Shown piece by piece: positions 1 through 8,651 of a stretch of DNA of 64,000 bases. The stretch's first letter is position 1, and every line of letters starts with the position of its first letter. Both the position numbers and the translations under genes were made by a program. The stretch is taken from assembly GCA_029260495.1 (NCBI GenBank), contig JAJDDD010000010.1:124001-188000 (forward strand), in the 5' to 3' direction. Source of the stretch: Phycisphaerales bacterium (GTDB lineage: Bacteria > Planctomycetota > Phycisphaerae > Phycisphaerales > UBA1924). The notes beneath the pieces were generated by a model, which saw nothing but the letters and a program-made list of their open reading frames with translations, searched no databases and was not told where the DNA came from.

Positions 1-103
1 AATCAGTTCCGGAATGATCGCCTGAAACACAGCCGCCTGTGAACATCGTGAATGCAGCAGCGCCAGCTAGGGCCAACGCTAAAAAACCTCTCGTCCGTCT
101 CAT
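1..103 (-). CDS. Putative lipoprotein, N-terminal fragment (runs off the window)
   Basis: The minus strand opens with ATG at position 103, preceded by a good AGGAG ribosome site (around 112-117). The first 34 residues begin MRRTRGFLALALAGAAAF and reach a lipobox-like TGGC (Cys25) followed by VSGDHSGTD. This is a signal peptide for lipid attachment, so the product is probably a membrane-anchored lipoprotein. The rest lies left of the window and the function cannot be called. The short basic n-region and hydrophobic core make the start convincing although only a fragment is visible. Confidence 0.6.
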   Translation of the reverse strand, partial: MRRTRGFLALALAGAAAFTMFTGGCVSGDHSGTD

Positions 104-1471
104 GTCAATGACTCCTCAGAAAACTGTGGACAGTGAAGCCGCTCAGCCTCGTTCGTGAGGCTCGATGCGCGACTACAAGCGCCCATTTGGGTAAAATACT
201 GGTGTGTTGAACCGCTATAAAAAAAGCGGTCCCCGGGATTCGACCGGCTCCCCACCCTGAAAGCGCACAGCCGACGGATCCATTCTCAAGGCAATCTTAG
301 CCTGTAATCAGATCCTTCTGATCGAGGCGAAGAGTATACCGGTTGTTCAACTCACGCGCATGCCTATTCGAAGTTCTGACGTGTCCGATCCAGAGTCTGT
401 AGGGGCAATCTGGCGAACAACCCCGCTCAAATGACTTCTTGTTTTGTCCGCTCATTGACCTGAAATACGGCAGAAGCGTCGTGAAAACCCACTTTCCACG
501 AACGCAAATAAAGTTCTCAAAAGAAAATGAACAAAACCCATCCAAACGCGCTTGCGTCTGGGAGATGATCGGGTATCGTAACCCGAACAAGTTGGCAATT
601 TGTTTCTGCAGGCGAGCTTGGTCCCTGGTCGATTGTGGTTGCGGGCCGGTGGAGGCCCAACATGTCGTGGAACGACATGTCCGGACATCGAGATATTGAT
701 GCTGATGAGCTTTGCCGGAGTAGCTGGCGGGGTTCGATCGGCTGAAAACGATTTGTTTTGGTAGCTCACTCGGTGTCAGTCATGGGATCGAAGGCCGCAG
801 ACCCTGGCTGGGCGGGATGATCGGAGGATCGTCTCGGCGAGTTCGGGTTTGCTTTCGAGCCACGCTCGGTTCGCATTGATGGAGATGTGTCAGCGCGATT
901 GGTTCTGCACGAAGGCGATGTGCCCTTCGAGCGGAAGGCGTGCTGAGGCGTGTTCGTTGAGGTTGGATCGGCGTGGGGAGCGATGTCATGGCTCTTGACG
1001 GTGCAGCCATTCTCAGGTTCGGACCTGGCGGCGACTTTGTGGCGGAATACCACCCGGGAACGGGCGGCAGGCTCTCGCGGATTGAATCATCTGCGGGCTC
1101 GGGCGCGTTTGACTCAGGCGCCCGCGAGTTCGGAGCCGGTGATTCCAGTGGAGACGCTCAGGCGTTTTCAGAGGAATCTCGCCGGCGCGGGCGAGAGCGT
1201 CGAGGTCGTTCTGCCGGGCTGCTTGAGTCGCTGTGGCGACGGCTGGGGCCAGCACATGGCTCCGGGCGACGCGACGGCCGGCCGGGCGACCGTGTCGAGG
1301 TTTCGCTGCTCGCAGCTCGGGCTGGGGCGCTGCTTGCGATCGAGCGCGCGCTCGCTGAGCAAGGTCTCCTGCTGGAACAGACTGCGCTGGCGCTGGGGTC
1401 GGCGACGCCGACTCGGGCGGTCAAAATGTCATCACCGGCGTCGCTTGCCGACGCACGCAGGGAGCTTCGAT
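104..1471. other. 1.37 kb stretch without a convincing gene
   Basis: No frame on either strand here has protein-like composition together with a ribosome site. Several overlapping open frames exist, including one running into lexA in frame, but they are Arg/Ser-rich products expected of GC-rich non-coding DNA. The part from about 300 to 620 is visibly less GC-rich than the rest. A hairpin ACCGCT/AGCGGT lies at 211-230. On the minus strand a short stem (227-231 with 242-246) is followed by seven T, a weak terminator candidate for an unidentified leftward transcript. Nested palindromes lie at 660-688. No tRNA was recognised. Confidence 0.5.
660..688. repeat. Two overlapping perfect palindromes
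   Basis: ACATGTCGT (660-668), a 3-base spacer GGA, and its exact reverse complement ACGACATGT (672-680) form a perfect 9-bp inverted repeat. The right arm is reused in a second perfect 12-bp palindrome, ATGTCCGGACAT (677-688). Three copies of an ACATGT/ATGTC half-site are therefore evenly packed. This looks like a multi-site operator or a hairpin. No gene starts next to it; lexA starts about 780 bp downstream. Confidence 0.45.
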
Positions 1472-2101
1472 ATGGCTTTGAAAATGAATCTCACGCCCAA
1501 GCAACTGCAGATTCTCAAGATTATTCGCGACAGTCGGGTTCGTCGCGGCTTTTCGCCGACGATGCAGGAAATCGCAAACGAGTTGAGCGTAAGCAAGGTC
1601 ACCGTCTTCGAGCACGTCGAAGCGCTTATCAAGAAAGGCGCGCTTGTCCGCGAGCCCAACAAGGCACGCTCTTTATCGATTGCTGAAGGTGTCAGCGTTC
1701 CCGACGAAGAACAGCCGTTGCGGTTTCCGTTGGTGGGTAAGATTGCTGCGGGATATCCGATTGAGAAGTACGCGGATGATGATGAGCTGAATCTGCTGAA
1801 TCTGTTCGGGCCGCGCGTCGGCAAAAGCGCGGATGCGACCTTTGCGTTGTGTGTTGACGGTGATTCGATGCGCGATGAGGGGATTCTGGATGGGGACTAT
1901 GTCATCATCGAACGCCGGGACACCGCCCGCGATGGCGAGCGGGTCGTCGCGCTGCTGCCCGATGGGGCGACGACGCTGAAGACGTTCTATAGAGAAAAAG
2001 ACCGGATTCGCCTTCAACCTGCCAATCCGGAGTTTGACCCTATTTATGTTCGGGAGTGCACGATTCAAGGCGTCGTGATCGGCGTGCTTCGGCGATATTG
2101 A
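1472..2101 (+). CDS. lexA: LexA repressor (SOS regulator, self-cleaving)
   Basis: This 209-residue protein matches LexA in length and order. An N-terminal winged helix (about 6-68, with SPTMQEIANELSVSKVTVFE as the recognition region) is followed by an S24 peptidase domain. The cleavage site is Ala93-Gly94 in KIAAGYP. The catalytic dyad is Ser132 (GDSMRDEG) and Lys170 (TTLKTFY). The family represses DNA-damage genes and cleaves itself when RecA is activated. The start was chosen at 1472 because GGGAG lies 8 bases upstream and the LexA homology begins there; the frame stays open upstream, but that part is not protein-like. I found no recognisable SOS box in front of it, so autoregulation is not shown. 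Confidence 0.93.
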   Translation: MALKMNLTPKQLQILKIIRDSRVRRGFSPTMQEIANELSVSKVTVFEHVEALIKKGALVREPNKARSLSIAEGVSVPDEEQPLRFPLVGKIAAGYPIEKYADDDELNLLNLFGPRVGKSADATFALCVDGDSMRDEGILDGDYVIIERRDTARDGERVVALLPDGATTLKTFYREKDRIRLQPANPEFDPIYVRECTIQGVVIGVLRRY

Positions 2102-2162
2102 CGGCGCCAGATTGACGGCGCCAGCGCGATGTCATCCAATATGGTGAGCGTGGAGGCTCGCC

Positions 2163-2393
2163 ATGAACTGGTTGCTCATCGGATTGCTATCAATCCCCGG
2201 CCTGCTGATGGGGCTGCTTGCCACGCGAGGGTATACGCGCGAGATTGAGCTGTACCTGTGGATCATTTTCGCGGTCTTCGCGACGCTTGTCATCGCGCGC
2301 ACAGCAGGATCAAGATTCTTCCTGCACGGCTTAAGCGTCGGCGTCGCGTGGGGCGTGCTCAACGGACTGACCGTGACCTGCCCCCAGCAGTGA
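2163..2393 (+). CDS. Small membrane protein, probably truncated at its 3' end
   Basis: The 76-residue product starts with ATG preceded by GTGGAGG and has two clear hydrophobic helices (about 3-20 and 31-47) around TRGYTREIELYLW, then FFLHGLSVGVAWGVLN. From memory it resembles the N-terminal half of a widespread family of about 130-residue membrane proteins in which the FLHG segment continues into two more helices. Here the frame stops at 2393, exactly where base composition changes from GC-rich to AT-rich. I infer that the gene was cut by insertion of the DNA carrying the restriction gene on the other strand, whose 3' end overlaps it by 63 bases. Function unknown. Confidence 0.5.
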   Translation: MNWLLIGLLSIPGLLMGLLATRGYTREIELYLWIIFAVFATLVIARTAGSRFFLHGLSVGVAWGVLNGLTVTCPQQ

Positions 2394-3161
2394 TTGTGCC
2401 GCCTCTGCCAAGCGATGATGATGTACCAGTACTACACCAGTACGATCTGCTGCTTCTATAGCACCAATTGTGAATCCGCTGTAGCAGACAACAATGCAAT
2501 AATTGCACGAATGCACTTGGGCTCCGGCATATACTTCCTGCACCCCACTGTTGCCTACTGGCGACATATACTTCTTACATTGTATGGCAATTTTTCGACC
2601 ATCCTCAGATTCAGCGATTAAATCAACACCTTGATCACCCCGTCCGCCAATCCAACTTATTCTATATCCTTGTTTTTCCAATATCATACCACAGGCGCGC
2701 TCATATTCCTGTGGCGTGCAAGACGCCAAGTCATCAGGTTGCTCTCGCACACTCTGTGCCGCGATTTCATCGATAACCGAGACGGCATCTAAAACCATCT
2801 TCTTTCTCGCTACTATTTGCCATCGTCCCACTCGCATACTCGGGTCCAAATAGCTTCGAAGTAATTGCTCAAATCGTTGCCCGGTCAAGCCTTGAGCTTC
2901 CGTTTCTTGAATAACTACCGTGTTGATAAACCTCTCCATTGTTCGGTTCCAGCGACTTGGATCACCAACGCCAAATTCTCCACTTCCCAATTGAGCGAGT
3001 CGTTTGGAACCCAACATTTGCGAGTGCCTACCAGCTATCGCACGTACTTGATCCAGAAAACCACTACGCCCCTCAGTCCTTCGCGCTACATTCTTCGCGC
3101 GCCTTTGAGATGAGCGAGCAGAGTCATCGTAGTCACGCATACGCTGTTCATGCCGATTCAT
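2331..3161 (-). CDS. Mrr-type (type IV-like) restriction endonuclease
   Basis: The 276-residue protein has a charged N-terminal half of no known fold and a C-terminal Mrr catalytic domain (about 148-255). The PD-(D/E)xK residues are visible: Glu in TPQEYERACG, Asp in RGDQGVDLIAE, and the QxK motif in IAIQCKKY. Such enzymes cut foreign or modified DNA. ATG at 3161 has AAAGGAG 5 bases upstream, so the start is firm. The gene is distinctly AT-rich against its surroundings and has no methylase partner. Its last 17 or so residues (GAGHGQSVEHAPRDADA) are read from GC-rich host DNA, a run-on past the normal domain end. This looks like a horizontally acquired stand-alone defence gene. Confidence 0.8.
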   Translation of the reverse strand: MNRHEQRMRDYDDSARSSQRRAKNVARRTEGRSGFLDQVRAIAGRHSQMLGSKRLAQLGSGEFGVGDPSRWNRTMERFINTVVIQETEAQGLTGQRFEQLLRSYLDPSMRVGRWQIVARKKMVLDAVSVIDEIAAQSVREQPDDLASCTPQEYERACGMILEKQGYRISWIGGRGDQGVDLIAESEDGRKIAIQCKKYMSPVGNSGVQEVYAGAQVHSCNYCIVVCYSGFTIGAIEAADRTGVVLVHHHRLAEAAQSLLGAGHGQSVEHAPRDADA

Positions 3162-3219
3162 GCCGCTCCTTTAGCTTGCGCGTAAAAGCGATTTACACAT
3201 GCCTAATATCTAATAGCAT

Positions 3220-3234
3220 ATCAATATGATTGAT
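3220..3234. promoter_or_regulatory. Inverted repeat upstream of the Mrr gene
   Basis: ATCAAT (3220-3225) and ATTGAT (3229-3234) are perfect 6-bp arms around an ATG spacer. They lie about 60-75 bp upstream of the restriction gene's start in an AT-rich promoter-like segment. A role as an operator or promoter element is inference; short AT palindromes occur by chance in such DNA. Confidence 0.25.
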
Positions 3235-3359
3235 CCATCCAGGTTTCCCAAATGATGAAGTGACCTGCCCGAATCCTCCTTGATCCACCGCCAAGACTAC
3301 CAGTCTGCAAATGGATCAGAAATGAGGGGATAGATCAGTTCCGCAGGCGTTGTGCTTAC

Positions 3360-4688
3360 TTACCCAAACGCAGCTTCGCGGTTTTCTTCTATATCCGGCG
3401 CCAGTCGCGTAATAATGCGGGCGCCGACGGAATCTCCCCAGACGTTCACGGTCGTGCGGCTCATATCCAGAATGCGATCGACGGGCAGAATCAATCCGAT
3501 CGCAGCGAGCGGCAGCGGCTCGATCCCCGTGCCTTGCAAAGTCGAGTTCACAGCTTGAATGATGATCAGCGTTGTGACAAGACTCCCGCCCGGAACGCCG
3601 GCGGCGCCGACGGCAGCAAGCGTGGCGGTGAGGACGATGACGAGATATTGGGCGAAGCCGAGGTCGTGGCCGAACGCCTGGAACATGAACATGACCGCGA
3701 CGCCCTGGTACAGAGCGGTGCCATCCATGTTGACGGTGGCGCCGAGCGGCAGAACAAGGCCCGAGGCCCGTCGCGAGCAGCCGCCGAACTCGGTTGTTGT
3801 TTCGATGGTGACGGGGAGGGTCGCCATACTCGATGACGTGCCGAACGCTGTGAAGAGCGCTGAACGAATGGACCACATGTACTTGTACGGATTTACGCGC
3901 GTCAAAAGCGCGAGAATGATGGGCAGTGTGATAAGCATGTGAATGCCAAGGCCGGCGATCACAGTGAAAAAATAGCTTTTGAGAAGCACAAAGACCGTGT
4001 TGAGGCCCATCGAGCCCACCGCCCACGCGACTAGAAGCAACACACCCAAAGGCAAGAGCCAGAGCACCCACCCCACAATGCGCATGAGCGCTTCGTGAAG
4101 CGACTCGATGACCTCAATAAATACCTTGCCCTTTTCACCGATTGCGAGCAGCCCGACGCCGAGCAAAATAGTGGCGGTGATGATGGATAGCGCCTGCCCA
4201 GCGGAAGCGGAGGCGATGAAGTTGTCGGGGACCATCAGGCGGAGAATATTGATCCATGCTTCGCCAAGCCCGCCAGCTGCCGTTTGTCCAAGAACAACTT
4301 GCTCGCCACTCCCGACGAGCGCCTCAATTTCCTGCTGAGGGACGCCAGCGCCGGGCTCAACAATAGCGCCAAGCGACACGCCAACCGCGACCGCGAGAAT
4401 CATGGTGGTGACATAGAAAACAAGTGTCGCGCCGCCGAGCAGGCCGAGTTTCTTGGGATCACCAATCGAAGTGACACCGACAAGAACGCTGGTGAAGATA
4501 AGAGGAATTGCGACAAGCTTCAGCGGCCGGAGCAGGAGAAGATCGCCGGCGGTTTTCCAGGGTTGCGTCTTTTGTGAGAGCGCTTCACTTGAAATCGAAG
4601 CGTCGAAGAGTGCGTATTGACCGATGAGGACGCCGAGCACGAGTCCCAGCACAATGAAGATCGTCAGGATGTTGGCGCTTTTTTGCAT
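3360..4688 (-). CDS. Sodium:dicarboxylate (glutamate/DAACS) symporter
   Basis: A 442-residue polytopic membrane protein of the SDF family, which takes up acidic amino acids or C4-dicarboxylates with Na+ or H+. Diagnostic motifs are the Ser-rich tip of hairpin 1 (TSSSMATLP, Ser285-287), NMDGTA in TM7 (320-325), and hairpin 2 with GAAGVPGG. The C-terminal DRILDMSRTTVNVWGD carries the substrate-binding Asp/Arg/Asn set. The start was placed at MQKSANILTIFIV because the first membrane helix begins there; the open frame continues upstream into the neighbouring gene's end without homology. The ribosome site is weak. Substrate (glutamate, aspartate, fumarate) cannot be decided. Confidence 0.9.
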   Translation of the reverse strand: MQKSANILTIFIVLGLVLGVLIGQYALFDASISSEALSQKTQPWKTAGDLLLLRPLKLVAIPLIFTSVLVGVTSIGDPKKLGLLGGATLVFYVTTMILAVAVGVSLGAIVEPGAGVPQQEIEALVGSGEQVVLGQTAAGGLGEAWINILRLMVPDNFIASASAGQALSIITATILLGVGLLAIGEKGKVFIEVIESLHEALMRIVGWVLWLLPLGVLLLVAWAVGSMGLNTVFVLLKSYFFTVIAGLGIHMLITLPIILALLTRVNPYKYMWSIRSALFTAFGTSSSMATLPVTIETTTEFGGCSRRASGLVLPLGATVNMDGTALYQGVAVMFMFQAFGHDLGFAQYLVIVLTATLAAVGAAGVPGGSLVTTLIIIQAVNSTLQGTGIEPLPLAAIGLILPVDRILDMSRTTVNVWGDSVGARIITRLAPDIEENREAAFG

Positions 4689-4725
4689 GTGCTGGTTTCG
4701 TTCGCGGTGCGGCGCTCGCGCCTTT

Positions 4726-5721
4726 TTAAATCTGCTTTGCGTAGGACTCCAACGCCTGCTCGAAGGGTTCTGGGGCGAAGCCAAGATGGCTTTGCGCCTT
4801 GGCGATTTCGCAGGTGTTGTCTTCGGCGCCCATGATGGGATCTGAGGGCCCAAAGGGGAGCAGCCCGCCGAGGCCGAGCATTTGAGCGCCGAGCGCGACG
4901 TGAGAAACAAGAGTTGCGTTCAGACCCCAGGGTTTGAGCTTGAGATTGGCGCCCGGGATGGAGTCGCGAAGTGTTTCAAGGAGGACGGGCCACTCGTAGG
5001 CGTCTGGTCCGCCGAGGGGGTAAATCTCGCCGATGGCGTCGGGAGATGCGAGGGACTGAGCGATGGCTGAAGCGACATCGCGAACATAAACGGGCTGCGC
5101 GACGCCGGGGCCGGTGCCGCCGGTGTCCCGGTTTTTCTCGCAGCAGAAATATGGGAGGAACTTGTACGGCGGCGCCTTGCCGCGCACCCACCCTTTGGCA
5201 AGCTGAAGAAACTCTCCGTCAGGGCCATGGATCAGCGAGGGACGCAGAATGGTCCAATCAAGGTCGCTGGAACGGACCAACTGCTCGCCTTCCCACTTGG
5301 TTTGCTGATATTTGGTTGGCGCGTCAGCGCGAACGCCGAGCGCGGACATTTGGACCCAGCGGCTCACGCCGGCTTCGATGGCTGACCCAAGCATGGCGCG
5401 CGTTGCATCGACATGCATGCGTTGAAAGGTGACGCCGCCGGCCGATTCCTTACGGATGCCGACAAGATGTACAACCGCGTCACAACCATCGAGTAGGGTT
5501 TGGCGGGCGGAGGAGTCAAAAATATCCCCCTGAATGGGGACGTGCTCCACGCCGGCGAGCGCCGTGCGGGCTTTTTCTCGATCGCGAACGAGGGCGCGCA
5601 CCGTGTGGCCTCGGGAGGCAAGTTCTCGAACCGTGTGGCGTCCGACGAATCCGGTGGCGCCAGTGACCGCGACGGTCAGCGGGGCGGTCGGCATATTGTG
5701 AGGCATGGGCTGCTCAGGCAT
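4726..5721 (-). CDS. Atypical SDR / NAD(P)-binding epimerase-like protein
   Basis: The roughly 331-residue protein opens with a Rossmann fold: VTGATGFVGRHTVREL is the glycine-rich NAD(P) loop, followed by RALVRDREKA and VVHLVGIRKES. It resembles complex I NDUFA9-like atypical SDRs, which often lack the full YxxxK catalytic pair; here a YQQTKWEGE motif keeps Tyr and Lys. It could act on a sugar nucleotide, quinone or polyprenyl-type substrate, which is undecided. The start at 5721 (MPEQPMPHNMPTAPL) is a choice; 5706 is equally possible, and neither has a strong ribosome site. It is divergent from the antiporter gene and 37 bp upstream of the symporter, likely one transcript. Confidence 0.8.
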   Translation of the reverse strand: MPEQPMPHNMPTAPLTVAVTGATGFVGRHTVRELASRGHTVRALVRDREKARTALAGVEHVPIQGDIFDSSARQTLLDGCDAVVHLVGIRKESAGGVTFQRMHVDATRAMLGSAIEAGVSRWVQMSALGVRADAPTKYQQTKWEGEQLVRSSDLDWTILRPSLIHGPDGEFLQLAKGWVRGKAPPYKFLPYFCCEKNRDTGGTGPGVAQPVYVRDVASAIAQSLASPDAIGEIYPLGGPDAYEWPVLLETLRDSIPGANLKLKPWGLNATLVSHVALGAQMLGLGGLLPFGPSDPIMGAEDNTCEIAKAQSHLGFAPEPFEQALESYAKQI

Positions 5722-5809
5722 GAGGCGGCGAGTGTAGAGAAGCCTCGGGAGGGCGGCAACGAGAGCGAGGCCGGCCGCGTGTCGGCGTGGAACAGGTACC
5801 ATCGCGCCC

Positions 5810-7540
5810 ATGACCAATGGGGGCGCACTCTTACTGGCTGCGGAAAGCGGGGGCACACTCGTCGGCGATCTGCTCATCGTCCTCGCGACGGCGGCGATTG
5901 TCGCTGTCGGGATGCAGCGGATCCGGCTGGCGCTGACCCCCGCCTACCTAATCGCCGGCGCGATCGTCGGGCCTGACGCCCTGGGTCTGGTCTCTTCATC
6001 TGAGTCACTCGCGGATATTTCTCACCTGGCGATCATCTTGCTGCTCTTTGGCGTCGGGCTGCATATGGATACGAGCATGATTCGGCGCGGGGCGCTTTCG
6101 ATCATCTCGATTGGCGTTGCTTCGATCGCTTTGACAGTTTTGATCGGCTGGCCTGTGGCGATGCTGTTCGGGCTGGACCCGTCGGCTGCGGTCGCGGTGA
6201 GCATGGCGCTTTCGCTGTCATCGACAGCGGTGGTGTTGAAGATTCTGTCGCAGCGCCGGGAGTTGCACCTGCCCGCGGGACGGCTGACACTGGGCGTGCT
6301 GATCGTGCAGGATCTGGCGGCGCCGCTGATGCTCATGATTGTCGCGCTCCTCGCGCTGGCCGATGGAGCAGAGGGTGTTGCAGATGAGGGGTGGTCGGTC
6401 ATCGACTCCTTCGGGCCGATCGCAGGTCCGATGGTGAGTGTCGGCGGGTTAATTCTGTTGATCGTCCTGGGTCGGTATGCCCTCCCCGGTATTCTAAGTG
6501 AAGCAGCAAGAGCGAAAACAAGCGAAGCACTCTTGATCCTTTCGGTCGCGGTCGCCATTGGAGCGGCGGCGGCGACGAGCGTGCTTGGGTTCAGCGAGGA
6601 GCTCGGAGCGTTTCTGGCGGGGTTTTTACTCTCGCGCACGCCATTTCGTCATCAACTCAGCGGACAAATCGGTCCTGCGCGGGATCTCTTCGTCGCGGTT
6701 TTCTTCACCACGGTTGGAATGAAACTTCATCCCGAGATTGTCGCCCAGTGGTGGTGGATCATTCTGGCTGGGTCCATCGCGCTGATTGTGATCAAGACAG
6801 CAGTAATGAGCGCATGCGCATGGTCGATGGGCGCAGGACTCGCGATTGCTTCCGCGAGCGCCTTCTGGCTTGCGCAGGGTGGGGAGTTCAGCCTTGTCAT
6901 TCTGGAGGAATCTCAGCGCCGCGGGCTCCTGGACGCTGAACCCGCCAGCGCTGTAATTGCGATTGTTGTCATTTCGCTCGTTGTGACGCCGGCGCTGATG
7001 TCTGCCGGACGGGCAGCGGCGCAACGCATGATTGGTGTCGGCGCAGCGCCCTGGATGAAGCCGTCGGCGCTCAATGAGACGATTGAAACCGCTCAAGGCG
7101 CCGGGCCTCGCGTCGTGGTCGGCGGGTTCGGGCCGGTCGGCCGGGCCGTCGCCGATCGACTGGCGCAGGAAGGTATCGCGATCACGATCATTGAAATGAA
7201 CGCGGAAACAGTGCGCACGCAGGCGAAACTAGGTAGGCGGGTGGTCTTCGGCGATGTGGGAAGCCCGGAGGTGCTGGAGTCTGCTGGGATTCACGATGCG
7301 GACGCGCTTGTGCTGACGATCCCGGATGAGGACGCGACTCTGCGCGCCTGTCAGACGGCGCGCAAGCTGGCGCCGGAGCTTTTTATCGCTGTCCGCACGG
7401 GCTTTGTCGGTCGCGGACTGGCTGCCAGGTCACTGGGAGCGGACTATGTGACGGTTGACGAACTCGCCACAGCAGAAGCCATGCAGAGAGAGATCGTTAC
7501 GCGCCTTGAAGCGCGGCGAAGCGCACCATCGAAGAAATAA
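5810..7540 (+). CDS. CPA2-family cation:proton antiporter with TrkA-N (RCK) domain
   Basis: The 576-residue protein has two parts. Residues about 15-405 form 12-13 membrane helices of the Kef/CPA2 type (LIAGAIVGPDALGL, SLSSTAVVLKIL, and the VLIVQDLAAPLM motif with the ion-coupling Asp). Residues from about 432 on form a cytoplasmic TrkA-N nucleotide-binding domain (VVVGGFGPVGRAVADRLAQE, then FGDVGSPEVL). The family exchanges K+ or Na+ for H+, gated by a nucleotide or thiol ligand. This is the KefB/YbaL layout, including the short C-terminal tail. Transport direction and ion are not decidable. The start codon overlaps nothing but has no clear Shine-Dalgarno. The gene ends 10 bp from the convergent trxB. 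Confidence 0.88.
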   Translation: MTNGGALLLAAESGGTLVGDLLIVLATAAIVAVGMQRIRLALTPAYLIAGAIVGPDALGLVSSSESLADISHLAIILLLFGVGLHMDTSMIRRGALSIISIGVASIALTVLIGWPVAMLFGLDPSAAVAVSMALSLSSTAVVLKILSQRRELHLPAGRLTLGVLIVQDLAAPLMLMIVALLALADGAEGVADEGWSVIDSFGPIAGPMVSVGGLILLIVLGRYALPGILSEAARAKTSEALLILSVAVAIGAAAATSVLGFSEELGAFLAGFLLSRTPFRHQLSGQIGPARDLFVAVFFTTVGMKLHPEIVAQWWWIILAGSIALIVIKTAVMSACAWSMGAGLAIASASAFWLAQGGEFSLVILEESQRRGLLDAEPASAVIAIVVISLVVTPALMSAGRAAAQRMIGVGAAPWMKPSALNETIETAQGAGPRVVVGGFGPVGRAVADRLAQEGIAITIIEMNAETVRTQAKLGRRVVFGDVGSPEVLESAGIHDADALVLTIPDEDATLRACQTARKLAPELFIAVRTGFVGRGLAARSLGADYVTVDELATAEAMQREIVTRLEARRSAPSKK

Positions 7541-7550
7541 TCAGCCCGAG

Positions 7551-8540
7551 TTACTCAATTCCTTGCGCCGCGAGCCATCGCTCGGCGTCGAGCGCCGCCC
7601 GGCAGCCCATGCCAGCGGCCGTCACCGCCTGGCGATACACAGAGTCAGCGACATCCCCAGCGGCAAAGACGCCCTCGATATTTGTTCTGCCGGAGTCGCC
7701 GTCGAGCTTGATGTACTTCTTGTCATCAAACGCAACGCCTGCGCCTTCGAGAAAACCCGTCGCCGGCGTATGCCCGATCGCAACAAAGAGACCCTTGACA
7801 TCAAGCGTCGATTCTTCGCCCGTCACCGTGTCTTTGAGACGAACTCCGGCGACCTTCTCATCGCCGAGCACATCCATAACAACCTTGTTCCAGAGCACTT
7901 CAGCGTTCGGCTGCGCAAGATAGCGGTCCTGCATGATCTTGCTTGCGCGAAGTTCGTCCCGGCGGTGGATGACAGAAACTTTGGAGGCAAACTTGGTGAG
8001 ATACGTCGCTTCCTCCATCGCCGTGTCGCCGCCGCCAATCACCGCCAAAGGTTGATCGCGAAAGAGCGGGAGCGCGCCGTCACACACAGCGCACGCAGAG
8101 ACGCCGCCGCCGGATTGAGCAAGTCGCTGTTCGTTTTCAAGATTGAGCCAGTTCGCGGTCGCGCCCGTCGCGATGATTACCGAATGAGCTCGCACTTCGG
8201 CGCCTTCGCTGGTCTTGAGCGTGAATGGCCGAGTGGAAAAATCGCAACTTTCGATGTCTTCTCCGATGACCTTTGTCTCGAATCGCTCCGCTTGCTTCTG
8301 AAAGAGCGCCATCATCTCAGGGCCGGTGACGCCATCAGGAAACCCGGGGTAGTTCTCGACCTCGGTGGTGAGCATGAGCTGCCCGCCGGGAAGGACGAGT
8401 GAGGGATTCTGTTTCGGCACGCCGATGTAGCAGACCGGATCAAGCTGGGCCCGTGCGGCGTATATAGCGGCGGTCCAGCCGGCGGGGCCGGAGCCGATAA
8501 TGACAAGCTTGTGAACTTTTTCGCTGTTGGTTTCAGGCAT
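7551..8540 (-). CDS. trxB: Thioredoxin reductase
   Basis: The 329-residue flavoprotein has all TrxB landmarks: FAD loop GSGPAG (16-21), redox pair Cys150-Ala-Val-Cys153 followed by DGALP, NADPH loop GGGDTA (169-174) and C-terminal FAD motif GVFAAGDV. It passes electrons from NADPH to thioredoxin in the cytoplasm. Length is normal (about 320). No thioredoxin gene is adjacent. CAVC instead of the common CATC is an accepted variant. It is convergent with the antiporter gene; on the same strand the next gene downstream is the SDR gene, beyond the antiporter. Confidence 0.93.
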   Translation of the reverse strand: MPETNSEKVHKLVIIGSGPAGWTAAIYAARAQLDPVCYIGVPKQNPSLVLPGGQLMLTTEVENYPGFPDGVTGPEMMALFQKQAERFETKVIGEDIESCDFSTRPFTLKTSEGAEVRAHSVIIATGATANWLNLENEQRLAQSGGGVSACAVCDGALPLFRDQPLAVIGGGDTAMEEATYLTKFASKVSVIHRRDELRASKIMQDRYLAQPNAEVLWNKVVMDVLGDEKVAGVRLKDTVTGEESTLDVKGLFVAIGHTPATGFLEGAGVAFDDKKYIKLDGDSGRTNIEGVFAAGDVADSVYRQAVTAAGMGCRAALDAERWLAAQGIE

Positions 8541-8651
8541 GTGTTTCTCTGAAGTGGACCGGCGTCGGAAAAGAAAAAAACTTGATGTGCCATCTTGGAT
8601 GCAGTCTTGGCGGATCGGTCACACACTCATGCAAGCGCTGCCGGCAAAAAC

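Noticed and set aside
217-260. Possible tRNA T-arm (minus strand, GGTCGAATCC)
   Set aside because: No acceptor, D or anticodon arm can be folded around it.
766-1471. Long open frames before and in frame with lexA, and on the opposite strand
   Set aside because: Arg/Ser/Gly-rich products without domain-like composition or ribosome sites; the LexA homology and AGGGAG site fix the start at 1472.
1300-1471. SOS box for LexA
   Set aside because: No convincing palindromic operator was seen next to the start; planctomycete LexA sites are not known to me.
3559-3942. Open frames antisense to the symporter gene and similar antisense frames elsewhere
   Set aside because: They mirror the codon bias of the real gene on the other strand and have no protein features.
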